Assembly (NCBI GenBank): GCA_963824905.1
Contig: CAWGRH010000014.1
Coordinates: forward strand, 124,001 to 188,000
Direction of reading: 5' to 3'
Length of the DNA stretch: 64,000 nucleotides
DNA from: JAJPKK01 sp963824905
GTDB lineage: Bacteria; Pseudomonadota; Alphaproteobacteria; Rhizobiales; Xanthobacteraceae
How positions within the stretch are numbered: position 1 is the first letter of the stretch; every line of letters starts with the position of its first letter. Shown one piece after another: positions 44,166 to 55,435 of this stretch. The notes under the pieces are model-generated. The model was not told where the DNA came from and did not search any database. It saw only the letters and a list, made by a program, of their open reading frames with translations. A program made the translations under genes and the position numbers.

Positions 44166-46127
44166 TCACAGGACCCGCAGATGCACGGTGAAGCATGCGC
44201 CTCGCACGCAGACTTCACCGCTGTCGTCAGCCGGCCCGACGCGGTTCTCCGCGGTGAGCCGACCGCCATGGGCTTCGATGATCTGCTTGGAAATGGAGAG
44301 GCCGAGCCCCGAATTCTGGCCGAAGCTTTGCTGCGGCCGGTCGGTGTAGAAGCGCTCGAAGACCTTTTCGAGCGCGTCGGGGCGGATCCCCGGGCCGTCG
44401 TCCTCGACGATAACCGCGATGTCGTCGCCGGCACGCCGGCAGGTGACCCGTACGGTTCCGCCCATGGGCGAGAACGAGCGGGCATTGTCGATCAGGTTGT
44501 TGATCACCTGGCCGAGCCGGGAATCGTGACCCGGGATGACGTAGGTGCGCGGTGCGCCCTCGAAGGCGAGCGAGACGGTGACGTCGTTCTCGCGCTTGAT
44601 CTCGTTGGTGATCGTCACCACCGCGGACAGCAGCCGCTGGAGGTCGACGGGCGCGGCTTCCTGACGTTGCAATTCGGCATCGAGCCGGCTCGCGTCGGAA
44701 ATGTCGGTGATCAGCCGGTCGAGCCGCTTGACGTCGTCCTGGATCACCGAGAGCAGGCGCCCGCGGCTCGTATCGGTCTTGGCGAGCGGCAGCGTCTCCA
44801 CCGCCGAGCGCAGCGAGGTCAGCGGATTCTTGAGCTCGTGCGCCACGTCGGCGGCAAAGCTCTCGATCGCCTCGATTCGGTTATACAAGGCGTCGGTCAT
44901 CTCGCGCAGATTGCCGGAGAGATGGCCGATCTCGTCGCGCCGCGTGGTGAAATCGGGAATCTCGGCCCGGCCCTTGAGGCGCCGCCGCACCCGGTCGGCG
45001 CCGTCGGCAAGGCGGCGCACCGGGCCCGCGATGGTACCGGCGAGCAGCACCGAGAGCAGCACCTGCACCCCGGCCGCAATCAGGAACACCTTGAGAATCG
45101 ACAGCCGTTCCGCCGCGACCGTCTCGTCGATCTCGGCGCCTTGGGTGGATAGCAGCAGCGCACCGCGCACAGTGCGGAAGCGCTGGATCGGCACCGCGAC
45201 CAGTACGATGACCTCGCCGCGCTCGTTGATGCGCACCATGCTGGCCTTCTGGCCATTGAGCGACTTGGAAACCTCCGGATAGCCTTTGCCGTTGTCACCG
45301 CCGAGGTCGTGATAGGCCGGCAGGTCGCCGCGCCCGAGCCAGGTGCGGACGGCGATGAAGGTGCGCTCCACGACGCCGGGCTTCTCGGTGTTCGGCGGCG
45401 GCAGGTCGAAGCGGAGCACGTCGCCGCGGCCGTAGAGGCTGCGGCTGTCGAGGATGAGCGTGCCGTCGCGGTCATAGATGCGCGCCCGCGTCTTGGTCGG
45501 CGTGACGAGCCGCCGCAACAGCGGCGCGACGCGCTCGGGGTTGACCGGGAATTCGTAGCCGAACAGCGCGTCGTCGCTCGGGCCGTAGCTCTCGCCGGCC
45601 TGCAGCTCCAACAGCTTGTCGGGATCGATGCTGATGGTGTCGGTCTCGACCGTCGCCGACGCGGCGATCGCGCCGGCGATGATCTCGCCCTGGACGATCA
45701 GGCTCTGCACCCGCGCCTCGATCAGGCCGGCGCGAAACTGGGTGAGATAGAGAATGCCGAGCACGAAGGCGAGCAGGCCGGCGACATTGAGAAAGACGAT
45801 CCGGCGGGTGAGGCTCGAGAAGCTCTGGGCGACGAAGAAGTGCCAGCCGTGGCGCGGCAGGCTCGCGATGCCGTCCTTGCGCAGCACATGCCAGGCACGG
45901 CCGAAGAAGCTGCCGGTTCCGGAGCGCGCCCGGGCGAAGGCATCGATCCCGCGATTTAAGCGATCGACGGTATGCGCAGCGGCTGAAGAAAAAAGCGCGG
46001 CGAGCCTTTGAGCGCGTGCGGCCGCAGTGCCGACCGCAGCACTGCTGGCGCCGACATGGCGTTCTAAGCTTTCCGCCGTCCGATCGAGCACCGTTGGCTT
46101 CCCAACCCGCTTGTCCCACCCCGCCAC
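44166..46127 (-). CDS. chvG: ChvG sensor histidine kinase
   Basis: A 653-residue kinase with two membrane helices (near 108-130 and 350-370), a large periplasmic sensor domain, HAMP, the H-box FAADVAHELKNPLTSLRS, and ATP-binding N and G boxes (NLIDNARSFSP, DDGPGI, GLGLSISKQI). ChvG with ChvI senses acid or envelope stress and controls exopolysaccharide, motility and carbon genes, often with the periplasmic repressor ExoR. It precedes hprK, the normal order here. Confidence 0.93.
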   Translation of the reverse strand: MAGWDKRVGKPTVLDRTAESLERHVGASSAAVGTAAARAQRLAALFSSAAAHTVDRLNRGIDAFARARSGTGSFFGRAWHVLRKDGIASLPRHGWHFFVAQSFSSLTRRIVFLNVAGLLAFVLGILYLTQFRAGLIEARVQSLIVQGEIIAGAIAASATVETDTISIDPDKLLELQAGESYGPSDDALFGYEFPVNPERVAPLLRRLVTPTKTRARIYDRDGTLILDSRSLYGRGDVLRFDLPPPNTEKPGVVERTFIAVRTWLGRGDLPAYHDLGGDNGKGYPEVSKSLNGQKASMVRINERGEVIVLVAVPIQRFRTVRGALLLSTQGAEIDETVAAERLSILKVFLIAAGVQVLLSVLLAGTIAGPVRRLADGADRVRRRLKGRAEIPDFTTRRDEIGHLSGNLREMTDALYNRIEAIESFAADVAHELKNPLTSLRSAVETLPLAKTDTSRGRLLSVIQDDVKRLDRLITDISDASRLDAELQRQEAAPVDLQRLLSAVVTITNEIKRENDVTVSLAFEGAPRTYVIPGHDSRLGQVINNLIDNARSFSPMGGTVRVTCRRAGDDIAVIVEDDGPGIRPDALEKVFERFYTDRPQQSFGQNSGLGLSISKQIIEAHGGRLTAENRVGPADDSGEVCVRGACFTVHLRVL

Positions 46128-46193
46128 GGCACTCTAGCGCACCGGCGAAGGCTGTCCCACCGTTTCAAGATAGACGGGATGCCGCAGCGACCC

Positions 46194-46892
46194 CTATTCC
46201 TTGAAGCGGTACCCCACTCCGTACAGCGTTTCGATCATGTCGAAATCGTCGTCAGTCTGCTTGAACTTCTTGCGCAGCCGCTTGATGTGGCTGTCGATGG
46301 TGCGGTCGTCGACATAGACCTGGTCGTCATAGGCCGCGTCCATCAGCGCGTTTCGGCTCTTGACCACACCGGGGCGCGTCGCCAGCGCCTGCAGGATCAG
46401 GAACTCGGTGACGGTGAGCGTGACCGGCTCGTTCTTCCAGGTGCAGGTGTGACGCTCGGGGTCCATCCGCAGGAGCCCACGCTCGAGCACTTTCGCGGTG
46501 TCGGCTTCCTTCGGCGCAGTCGGATCCTTGACTGCGGCGCGGCGCAGCACCGCCTTGACCCGCTCGACCAGCAGCCGCTGCGAGAACGGCTTCCGGATGA
46601 AATCGTCGGCGCCCATCTTGAGGCCGAACAGCTCGTCGATCTCCTCGTCCTTCGAGGTCAGGAAGATCACCGGCATGTCGGACTTCTGGCGCAACCGGCG
46701 CAACGTCTCCATGCCGTCCATGCGCGGCATCTTGATGTCGAGGATGGCAAGATCCGGCGGGCTCGTCTTGAAGCCGTCGAGAGCCGAGGCGCCGTCCGTA
46801 TAGGTCATGATACGGTAGCCCTCGGCCTCGAGTGCGATCGAGACCGACGTCAGGATGTTGCGGTCGTCATCCACGAGAGCGATAGTTGGCAT
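46194..46892 (-). CDS. chvI: ChvI response regulator
   Basis: A 232-residue OmpR-type regulator. Receiver domain acidic residues are DDD at 8-10, phosphorylation at Asp52 (LAILDIKMPRMDG), and the conserved Lys is in IRKPFSQRLL. The winged helix ends with TIDSHIKRLRKKFKQTDDDFDMIETLYGVGYRFKE, close to other ChvI. It starts the chvI-chvG-hprK unit, diverging from a HugZ-like gene. Confidence 0.95.
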   Translation of the reverse strand: MPTIALVDDDRNILTSVSIALEAEGYRIMTYTDGASALDGFKTSPPDLAILDIKMPRMDGMETLRRLRQKSDMPVIFLTSKDEEIDELFGLKMGADDFIRKPFSQRLLVERVKAVLRRAAVKDPTAPKEADTAKVLERGLLRMDPERHTCTWKNEPVTLTVTEFLILQALATRPGVVKSRNALMDAAYDDQVYVDDRTIDSHIKRLRKKFKQTDDDFDMIETLYGVGYRFKE

Positions 46893-47023
46893 GTGGCCCT
46901 TCTAGCACGAATACGCTGCGCCACTAACCCGGCAAACAAGGTTGAAGCCAAGCAGCCCGGCAGAAGTGTGACAACAAACGGCAAAATTGAGGCATTTTCA
47001 ACGGAATAGGGAGGAGCTCCGCG

Positions 47024-47821
47024 ATGGGCGCGCCAGAAAAATCGACGGTTTTGCCGGGGTTTATGCCGGATCGCCTGCCGGAGGGCGCTCGGCCCCCGCA
47101 GGATTTTAAGCCTACCGATGTCGCAAAGGAATTGCTGCGGGCAACGCGTTCGGGCTCGCTTGCGACGCTGGATCGCAACACCGGCCACCCGTTCTGCTCG
47201 CTCGTGAACGTCGCCACCGACGTCGACGGCTCGCCGCTGATTCTCGTGTCCCAACTCTCCACCCACACCGCCAATATCGAGGTCGATCCGCGCGCTTCGG
47301 TGCTGCTTGCCTCGACCGGCAAAGGCGACCCCCTCGCCTATCCACGGCTTACGGCGCTCGGCGCCTTCGAGAAGATCGAGCGCGGCTCCGCCGACGAGGG
47401 GCGGATCGTGCGCCGCTACAGCGCACGGCACCCGAAAAACATGTATGCCGGCTTCGCCGACTTCGGGTTGTGGCGTTTGAAGGTCGTGTCCGCCCATCTC
47501 AACGGCGGATTTGCGCGCGCCGCCGACCTCAAGGCGAGCGACCTCATGACCGACCTCACCGACGCCCAGGAGATGGTAGAGATCGAGGAAAGCGCGGTCG
47601 AGCACATGAATGCCGATCACGCAGATGCGGTGCGGCTCTATGCGACCAAGCTGCTCGGGGAGGCCGACGGCGCCTGGCGAGTCACGGGCGTCGACCCCGA
47701 CGGGCTCGACCTCGCGGTGGGCGACCGCATCGCCCGCATGCCGTTCCCGACGCGCGTGGTCGATGGCACGACGCTGCGCAAAGTCCTCGCCGAAGCCGGC
47801 AAGCAGGCGCGGGCTAAATAA
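47024..47821 (+). CDS. HugZ-like protein: PNPOx-like split barrel plus DUF2470 domain
   Basis: A 265-residue protein. The first 150 residues form a pyridoxamine-phosphate-oxidase-like split barrel (ATRSGSLATLDRNTGHPFCSLVNVATDVDGSPLILVSQLS) and the C-terminal part includes ESAVEHMNADHADAVRLYATKL, the DUF2470 haem-utilization domain. The family may bind FMN or haem. It sits between chvI and pckA, facing pckA, as in many Hyphomicrobiales. GGGAGGAG precedes the ATG. Confidence 0.88.
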   Translation: MGAPEKSTVLPGFMPDRLPEGARPPQDFKPTDVAKELLRATRSGSLATLDRNTGHPFCSLVNVATDVDGSPLILVSQLSTHTANIEVDPRASVLLASTGKGDPLAYPRLTALGAFEKIERGSADEGRIVRRYSARHPKNMYAGFADFGLWRLKVVSAHLNGGFARAADLKASDLMTDLTDAQEMVEIEESAVEHMNADHADAVRLYATKLLGEADGAWRVTGVDPDGLDLAVGDRIARMPFPTRVVDGTTLRKVLAEAGKQARAK

Positions 47822-47910
47822 CATCTGCTCGTCGGGGTTGCCGGTTCGGGAACGGAAGGCGGTCCTGATGGTTGATGCTGCATCGCGCAAACCGCTACTG
47901 TGGATTGATC

Positions 47911-47939
47911 TTGGCAGGGCGGCCGATCGCGACTATAGG
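47911..47939 (+). promoter_or_regulatory. Candidate promoter for pckA
   Basis: TTGGCA at 47911-47916, a 17-base spacer and TATAGG at 47934-47939, pointing to pckA 140 bases downstream. This is a good match to a sigma-70-type promoter in a GC-rich genome. There is no operator evident nearby. Confidence 0.4.
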
Positions 47940-48079
47940 AACCGCGCCCGTGGCAGTCCGTTTTTCCGGCCGCCGCAGGGTTATTTGCAGGCGTGCGGCC
48001 GGGCTCGTACCGCCCGACCGCTGTCGGTGGGGTATAAGTTTCCGGCGGAAAGCGCCGGTTCGTCTGGGGAGAAGGCTCC

Positions 48080-49694
48080 GTGAAGGAAACAGGTTTGAGA
48101 AACAGCGCCCATGGCGCCGACAAATTCGGCTTTTCCGACCTGACTGCCGTTCACTGGAACCTCACCGCAGAACCCCTTTACGAGCACGCGATCAAGAACG
48201 GCGAGGCGGAGATCGTCGAAGGCGGCGCGCTGTGCGCTGAGACCGGCGTCCACACCGGCCGCAGCCCTAAGGACAAATTCGTGGTGTGCGACGAGCACAC
48301 CGAAAAAACGATCTGGTGGGACAAGAACGGCAAGCTGACGCCGGCCCAGTTCGATCTGCTTCACAAGGATTTCCTTGCACACGCCAAGGGCAAGCAGCTC
48401 TACGCCCAGGACCTCTATGGCGGCGCCGATGCGAAATACCGGATCAAGGCACGCGTCTTCACCGAGCTCGCCTGGCATTCGCTGTTCATCCGCACGCTGC
48501 TGATCCGACCCGATCGCTCCGAGCTTTCCCATTACGTGCCGGATTTCACCATCCTCAGCCTGCCCTCGTTCAAGGCCGACCCCAAGCGCCACGGCGTGCG
48601 CAGCGAGACCGTGGTCGCCATCAACTTTTCGAAACGCATCATCCTCATCGGCGGCAGCTACTACGCCGGCGAGATGAAGAAGTCGGTGTTCACCACGCTC
48701 AACTACTACTTGCCGGCTGAGAGCGTGATGCCGATGCACTGCTCGGCCAACGTCGGCCGCGACGGCGACGTCGCGCTGTTCTTCGGGCTGTCCGGCACCG
48801 GCAAGACGACGCTGTCCGCCGATCCCAACCGCACCTTGATCGGCGACGACGAGCACGGCTGGGGCCCGCAGGGCGTGTTCAATTTCGAGGGCGGCTGCTA
48901 CGCGAAGTGCATCAAGCTCTCCAAGGAGGCCGAGCCCGACATCTATGCGGCGACGCTGCGCTTCGGCGCCATCCTGGAAAACGTGATCTACGATCCGCGA
49001 GACGCGCATCTGCGATTTCGACGACGAGACGAAGACCGAGAACACCCGTTCCGCCTATCCGCTCGACTTCATTCCGAACGCTTCGGCGACGGGCCGCGCC
49101 GGAATGCCGAAGAACATCGTGCTGCTCACCGCCGACGCCTATGGCGTGATGCCGCCGATCGCCAAGCTCACGCCGGCCCAGGCAATGTACCACTTCCTCT
49201 CCGGCTACACGGCGAAGGTCGCCGGCACCGAGAAGGGACTCGTCGGCGTCGAGCCCGAGTTCTCGACCTGCTTCGGCGCGCCGTTCCTGCCGCGCCATCC
49301 TTCCATCTACGGCAACCTGCTGCGCGAGCTTATCAGCGTGCACGGCGTCGATTGCTGGCTCGTCAACACCGGCTGGACCGGCGGCAAATACGGCGTCGGC
49401 CGCCGCATGCCGATCAAGGTGACGCGCACGCTGCTGACCGCTGCGCTCGACGGCTCGCTGCGCAACGCCAAGTTCCGCACCGATCCCTATTTCGGCTTCG
49501 CCGTCCCGACCCAGCTTGCCGGCGTCGAGCCGCACCTGCTCTATCCACACAAGACCTGGCAGAACAAGGCCGAGTTCGACGACACCGCACGCGCCCTCGT
49601 CGGCATGTTCCAGAAGAACTTCGTGCCGTTCGAGAGCTACGTCGACGCCGACGTCCGCGCAGCACAGCCTGAGGTTCGCATCGCTGCGGAGTAA
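48080..49694 (+). CDS. pckA: ATP-dependent phosphoenolpyruvate carboxykinase, frameshifted once
   Basis: The start is a GTG at 48080 with GGAGAAGG nearby. The first frame runs from VKETGLRNSAHGADKFGF through GLSGTGKTTLSADPNRTLIGDDEHGWG and NFEGGCYAKCI to VIYDPRDA. One extra base near 49007 shifts the frame. It resumes with ICDFDDETKTENTRSAYPLDFIPNASATG and KVTRTLLTAALDGSL. Removing the base gives 537 residues, the normal length. The enzyme makes phosphoenolpyruvate from oxaloacetate in gluconeogenesis. It lies opposite chvI-chvG in this order. Confidence 0.93.
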
Positions 49695-49756
49695 GCGGCG
49701 CGAACGGTAGTAGGCGCACACCCACCGGCCGCAAGGGTATTGCATCCCCGTTGATG

Positions 49757-49846
49757 CTCGTCGCCGGGCTTGTCCCGGCCACCCCGATCATAAGGCACGG
49801 CTGTGCCCAGTTGATCGGGGTCGCCGGGACAAGCCCGGCGATGACG
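49757..49846. repeat. Intergenic inverted repeat, family C, copy 3
   Basis: Arms CTCGTCGCCGGGCTTGTCCC and GTCGCCGGGACAAGCCCGGCG enclose CACCCCGATCATAAGGCACGG and the matching GTGCCCAGTTGATCGGGG. It closely resembles the copy at 31234. It lies after pckA, between it and a small secreted protein gene. Confidence 0.85.
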
Positions 49847-49865
49847 CAAGTGGATTCGCCCGCGA

Positions 49866-50045
49866 TCACATGCCTTGCGACCGAGAACCGGTCTGAGTGT
49901 CCAGCGGCTGCGGCGGTGCTCGCACCACCGTCCTGGTGACGGGTTTCTTTTTCGCCGGCTTGGCAGCGGCGGTCGCGGCGGAGGTCCCCGCAAACAGAAG
50001 CGCGGCCATCGCCAACAGAAGCATCGACAGCGTTCGTCTCGACAT
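49866..50045 (-). CDS. Tiny secreted basic protein A
   Basis: A 59-residue protein starting MSRRTLSMLLLAMAALLFAGTSAATAAAKPAKKKPVTRTVV, which is a clear signal peptide followed by a Lys/Arg/Pro-rich mature part of about 30 residues. GGAGGGAG lies directly upstream of the ATG. The mature part resembles that of the neighbour at 50151 (A-K-x-x-K pattern). No known family. The real function is unknown. Confidence 0.55.
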   Translation of the reverse strand: MSRRTLSMLLLAMAALLFAGTSAATAAAKPAKKKPVTRTVVRAPPQPLDTQTGSRSQGM

Positions 50046-50150
50046 CGCTCCCTCCGCTCGCGCCATCGCGCCGCCGCAGGACCCGGCGGTTCGAACGTCC
50101 GAGATCGCGCACGTCCGACAAGAGTCCGTGCGGCCCTTGCCGCACCGCGC

Positions 50151-50351
50151 TCAATAGGACTGATAGGTCGAGCGCGAGGGTGCGGGAGCGTCGCGTCCGC
50201 TTCGGCTTGCCGGCGCAGATCTCGCGACCGTTTTACTCTTGACCGTCTTGGCGCTCGCCTGATCGGCGGTCATCATGGCCGTCGCTGCAGCGCCGCTGAC
50301 GAGGATAGCGACACTCGCCGCGATCGAGATCAACCTTGATCGATGAAACAT
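50151..50351 (-). CDS. Tiny secreted basic protein B
   Basis: A 66-residue protein with a signal peptide (MFHRSRLISIAASVAILVSGAAATAMMTADQASA) and a mature part rich in Ser, Arg, Lys and Pro (KTVKSKTVARSAPASRSGRD...). GGGAG precedes the ATG. It lies 106 bases from protein A on the same strand and shares the pattern of export signal plus short basic tail, so the two may be related. Confidence 0.55.
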   Translation of the reverse strand: MFHRSRLISIAASVAILVSGAAATAMMTADQASAKTVKSKTVARSAPASRSGRDAPAPSRSTYQSY

Positions 50352-50476
50352 CGCGAAGTCTCCCTCGCGCCCAAGTCCGCTGCATCAGTCCTCGAGCGCG
50401 CCACAGGTTAGGCCGATGAGCCGCGGATTTCCACCGACGGCTGCAATGGCCGGAATCACAAGGCGGTGACGGCAGG

Positions 50477-51445
50477 TCATTCCGCCTTGATGCCGGCGTC
50501 CTTGATGATCTTTGCGTATTTCGCCATCTCGTCATCGATGTATTTGGCGAAATAAGGCGTGGTCGATCCGATCGGGTCGAAGCCGAGGAGCGCCATGCGG
50601 CCTTTCGCCTGCGGATCGACCGCGATCGCTGCGATCTCCGCCTGCAGCTTCGCAGCGATGTTCGCGGGCAGGCCCTTCGGACCCCACAGCCCGTACCAGG
50701 AGAGGAAATCGAAGCCGGTCGCGCCGGATTCGGCGATGGTCGGAATCTCCGGCGCGGCGGCGACGCGCTTCGCGCTGGTGACGGCGAGCGCCTTGATCTT
50801 GCCGCTCTGGGCGAGCGGCAGCGAGGACAGGATCGGATCGGCGATGAGCTGGACCTGGCCGCTCATCACGTCGGTGAGCATCGGGCCCGCGCCCTTGTAG
50901 GCGATCACCAGCGTGTCGAGGCCGGCGTCGCGTTTTAGGAGTTCGATGGCGAGATGCCCGGCCGAGCCGAAGCTCGAGGTCGCGAAGGTGAATTTGTCCG
51001 GCGTCTTGCGCACCAGCGCAAAGAAGTCACGCAGATTGGTCGCTGGCACGTTCGGCGCCGTCGACACGATCAGCGGCCCCGCCGCGACGAGGCTGATCGG
51101 CGTGAAATCCTTCACCACGTCATAGGGCATGCTCTTGGCGAGAAACGGCGTGATTACGTGGATCGAGGCCGTGAGCAGGAGCGTGTAGCCGTCGGGCGCA
51201 GCCTTCGCGACATAGTTTGCCCCGACGATCCCGCCGGCGCCGCCGGCCCGGTTCTCGACGATCACCGACTGCCCGAGGCGCTCGGCGAGCGATTGGGCGA
51301 CGATGCGTGCAACACCGTCGACCGAGCCGCCGGCCGGATAGGGGACGATGAGACTTACGGTTCGCGTCGGATAGTTTTGCGCCACCGCCGGTCCGACGGG
51401 AGCGAACAGCAGCCCCGCAAGCGCAACGAGAAGAATTCTGATCAC
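50477..51445 (-). CDS. Bug/TctC-family solute-binding protein
   Basis: A 322-residue periplasmic protein. The signal peptide (MIRILLVALAGLLFAPVGPAVAQN) is followed by YPTRTVSLIVPYPAGGSVDGVARIVAQSLAERLGQ and ENRAGGAGGIVGANYVAKAAPDGYTLL, hallmarks of the Bug family. Bug proteins bind organic acids for tripartite tricarboxylate (TctAB) transporters or for signalling; no TctA or TctB gene is here. It starts with a GTG overlapping the upstream stop (GTGA). Confidence 0.88.
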   Translation of the reverse strand: MIRILLVALAGLLFAPVGPAVAQNYPTRTVSLIVPYPAGGSVDGVARIVAQSLAERLGQSVIVENRAGGAGGIVGANYVAKAAPDGYTLLLTASIHVITPFLAKSMPYDVVKDFTPISLVAAGPLIVSTAPNVPATNLRDFFALVRKTPDKFTFATSSFGSAGHLAIELLKRDAGLDTLVIAYKGAGPMLTDVMSGQVQLIADPILSSLPLAQSGKIKALAVTSAKRVAAAPEIPTIAESGATGFDFLSWYGLWGPKGLPANIAAKLQAEIAAIAVDPQAKGRMALLGFDPIGSTTPYFAKYIDDEMAKYAKIIKDAGIKAE

Positions 51446-52364
51446 GATCCCTCGCTTTCCACAGTCGGCGCTTCGGCACGCCCCATGAGCGCGCGCAAAC
51501 CTTCGCGATAGGTCGGGTAGCGCAGCGTCACCCCGAGCACGGATTTGATGCGCGCGTTGCGTACCCGCTTGCTCTCGCCGTAGAAGCTCACCGCGAACGG
51601 CGACATCGTCTTCTTCGCCTCCTCGAAAGGAATCTCCGGCGGCGGCGCGACGCCGAGCAGGCCGGCGGCGAACGCGATCGGATCGCCCGGCGCGGTCGGC
51701 TCGTCGTCCGCCGCATTGAAGATGCCGCCGGCGCCGCGGGTCAAGGCGAGGTTCATCGCGCCATCGATTATGTCGCCGAGATCGAAGACGTGGACGCGGT
51801 TGAACACCTGGCCCGACTTGACGATGCGCCGGGCGCGGCCGGACTTTACGGTTTCGAGGGCATTCTGCCCGGGGCCGTAGATGCCGGCGATGCGGATGAC
51901 GGCGACGGGCACGCCGCGTACCGCGCCAAGCGCCTGCCAGGCGCGCTCGGCTTCGATGCGATCCTCCGCTCGTGTCAACGCAGGTGTCAGCGGCGTGTCC
52001 TCGTCGATCCAGCCGCCATCATGGTTGCCATAGACCGCGATGGTCGAGAGATAGACGATCGAGGCAAGCTTTGGCGCGGCGGCGATGGCGTCGCGCAGAT
52101 GCGCAAGCGTCGGATCGACGCCGCCGTCGGGCGAGATCGAGGCGAGCAGCGCGTTCGCCTGTGTGACGGCCTCGGCAAGTGCGGGGCTCGCGGTCTCGCC
52201 GTCGAACACGATCATCTCGACCCGGCGTCCGCCGAAGCTGCGCGCCGCAAGCGCGGCGGCATTTTCCTCAGCTCGCGTGGTACCGATGATGCGCGTGTAC
52301 CGCACGCCATGACGCGCGACATAGTGCTGGGCCGAATAGCCGAAGCCGAGGCAGAGAAGCGTCG

Positions 52365-52368
<4 letters not shown>
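51442..52368 (-). CDS. NAD(P)-dependent epimerase/dehydratase family protein (YeeZ-like)
   Basis: A 308-residue Rossmann protein with the start TTLLCLGFGYSAQHYVARHG (a GxGxxA-type dinucleotide site), LSTIAVYGNHDGGW in the middle and IRIAGIYGPGQNALE near the substrate site. This is the extended-SDR group called YeeZ-like, of unsettled substrate. I chose the ATG at 52368 since it overlaps the queG stop (ATGA). The gene lies between queG and a Bug protein gene. Confidence 0.8.
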
Positions 52369-53494
<1,126 letters not shown>

Positions 53495-53498
<4 letters not shown>

Positions 53499-54187
53499 AA
53501 GTCGAGATCGGCGTAAGTCTTGGACGGCTGCATGCCGGGGAAGGTCTCGAGCAGCAGGGGCCGCATCGAGGGGCGCGACTTCACCCTCGCGTACCAGTTC
53601 TTGGCGGCCTCGTCCTGGCTCCATGGCACATCGCCCAGATAATCGATCAGCGACAGATGGGCGGCTGCCGCCAGATCGGCGTAGCTCATGCGATCGCCCG
53701 CGAGCCAGTCGCGGGTGCCCACGAGCCAGCCGATATACGCGAGATGATAGCGGATATTGGAAAGCGCTGCACGGATCGCATCGGGTTCCGGCGGGCCGCC
53801 GCCCGGGCCGGAGCCGATCAGGCGCTTGAGGACGCGCTCGTTCGCCAGCGGCCCACTCACCTCGGCGAAGAACTTGTCGTTGAACCAGCTCATCAGCCGT
53901 CGAACCTCGACGCGGCCATCGATGTCGGCCGGGAGCAGCCGATGGCCGCTGAGCGATGCACCGCGGGTCTCGTCGAGATACTCCGCGATGATCGTCGCGC
54001 CCGGAACCGGGGCGCGACCCTCCTCTGTGAGCACCGGCGTGGTGCCCGCCGGGTTGAGGGAGAGGAACTCCTCCCGCCGCTCCCAAGCGCGCTCTTCGAC
54101 GAGCCGTGGGTTGAGGCCGTATTCACCCGCCGCGACGCGCACGAAGCGCGAATGCGGACAGAACGGGTGGTAATAGAGAATCATCAT
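53495..54187 (-). CDS. Glutathione S-transferase family protein
   Basis: A 230-residue GST. The N-terminal thioredoxin-fold domain starts MMILYYHPFCPHSRFVRVAAGEYG, with LNPAGTTPVL as the glutathione-binding cis-Pro loop. The C-terminal helical domain follows (YIGWLVGTRDWLAGDRMSYADLAAAAHLSLIDYLG with the N-capping motif DxSxAD). It conjugates or binds glutathione. It is transcribed with queG, whose start overlaps its stop. Confidence 0.88.
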
Positions 54188-54445
54188 GGAGTTGGGACCG
54201 GCGGCGGGAGATGGCGTGCCATCGCGGGCGGAGCCTATACAAACTTCTCATGTTTTCAAACCGCGGCGCCCCGTGAGATGGGGATAGGACGCGTCGCATT
54301 CCCGGCACAAACGCAGGCGATGTTTCCGTGGAGGAACCGCACCGAAGAGTTGCGCTTGCCCGCGCGCTTCGCCTGAGCGAAAAGCGGCTCGCGCCCGCGA
54401 CGGGCGATTCGGCGCGGCTCGAACCATGGTTGCCCCGGAGGACCA

Positions 54446-55255
54446 ATGCTTCTCGATCTCATCAAGGCGGCCTTCCTCGGCATCGTCGAGGGCCTCACGG
54501 AATACGTTCCGGTGTCGTCGACCGGCCACCTGCTGCTGGCGGAACATTTCGGGCTCGGCTTCGGCGACGAGGCGTTCGGCAACACCTTCGCGGTGCTGAT
54601 CCAGCTCGGCGCCATCCTCGCCCTGCTGTCGATCTATTTCGTCAAGCTGTTGTCGATTGCACAGGGATTGCTGACGGATCCCAAGGCGCGGCGCTTCACC
54701 ATCGGCGTGCTGATCGCGTTCCTGCCGGCGGCGATCGTCGGCGCGGCGCTGCACGGCTTCATCAAGTCCGTGCTGTTCAATCCGTGGATCGTGTGCGTCA
54801 GCCTGATCATAGGCGCCGGCGTCCTGTTCTGGGTCGACCGCCTGCCGCTCAAGCCGCGCTATCACGACGCCATGACGTTCTCGCTGCCGACCTATCTCGG
54901 CATCGGCATCTTCCAATGCCTTGCGATGATTCCCGGCGTATCGCGGTCGGGCGCGACCATCGTATCGGCGATGCTGCTCGGCGCCGACCGGCGCTCGGCG
55001 GCGGAGTTCTCGTTCTATCTCGCTATGCCCACGATGGTCGGCGCCTTCGCCTACGACCTCTACAAGAGCGGCGCGCATTTGACCGGCAACAACATCATCG
55101 TGATCGCCGTCGGCTTCGCGATGTCGTTCATCGCCGGCTGGTTCGTGGTCAAGCACTTGCTCGACTACGTCTCCAGCCACAGTTTCTCTCTGTTCGCCTG
55201 GTGGCGTCTCATCGTCGGCACCCTCGGCCTGATCGGCCTGCTGATCCTGGGGTGA
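54446..55255 (+). CDS. uppP: Undecaprenyl-diphosphatase
   Basis: A 269-residue polytopic protein with BacA motifs IVEGLTEYVPVSSTGHLLLAE (Glu and Ser/His) and IPGVSRSGATIVSAMLLG (Arg). It dephosphorylates undecaprenyl diphosphate to recycle the carrier lipid for peptidoglycan and surface glycans. The ATG has GGAGGACCA just upstream. It converges on the NDUFA9-like gene across a repeat. Confidence 0.95.
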   Translation: MLLDLIKAAFLGIVEGLTEYVPVSSTGHLLLAEHFGLGFGDEAFGNTFAVLIQLGAILALLSIYFVKLLSIAQGLLTDPKARRFTIGVLIAFLPAAIVGAALHGFIKSVLFNPWIVCVSLIIGAGVLFWVDRLPLKPRYHDAMTFSLPTYLGIGIFQCLAMIPGVSRSGATIVSAMLLGADRRSAAEFSFYLAMPTMVGAFAYDLYKSGAHLTGNNIIVIAVGFAMSFIAGWFVVKHLLDYVSSHSFSLFAWWRLIVGTLGLIGLLILG

Positions 55256-55290
55256 CGGGCCCGGTTTCTCTCACCGGCCTCCCCTCACGC

Positions 55291-55412
55291 GTCATCGCCC
55301 GGCTTTGGACCGGGCGATCCAGTAACCACCGGAAGAGCGATAAGGCGAAGCCCGCGCAACCCCGATGGCACAGGGGTTACTGGATTGTCCGGTCAAGCCG
55401 GACAATGACAGT
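55291..55412. repeat. Intergenic inverted repeat, family D, copy 2
   Basis: Arms GTCATCGCCCGGCTTTGGACC... and CCGGTCAAGCCGGACAATGAC plus GATCCAGTAACC against GGTTACTGGAT. It resembles the copy at 40913. It lies between the convergent uppP and NDUFA9-like genes. Confidence 0.85.
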
Positions 55413-55435
55413 CGTTGGGTAAGGCTGAGTGCAGT

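Noticed and set aside
43631..44485. A longer HprK with an N-terminal domain
   Set aside because: The additional part is read in a shadow frame over chvG and has no HprK-N features. The short form is normal in alphaproteobacteria.
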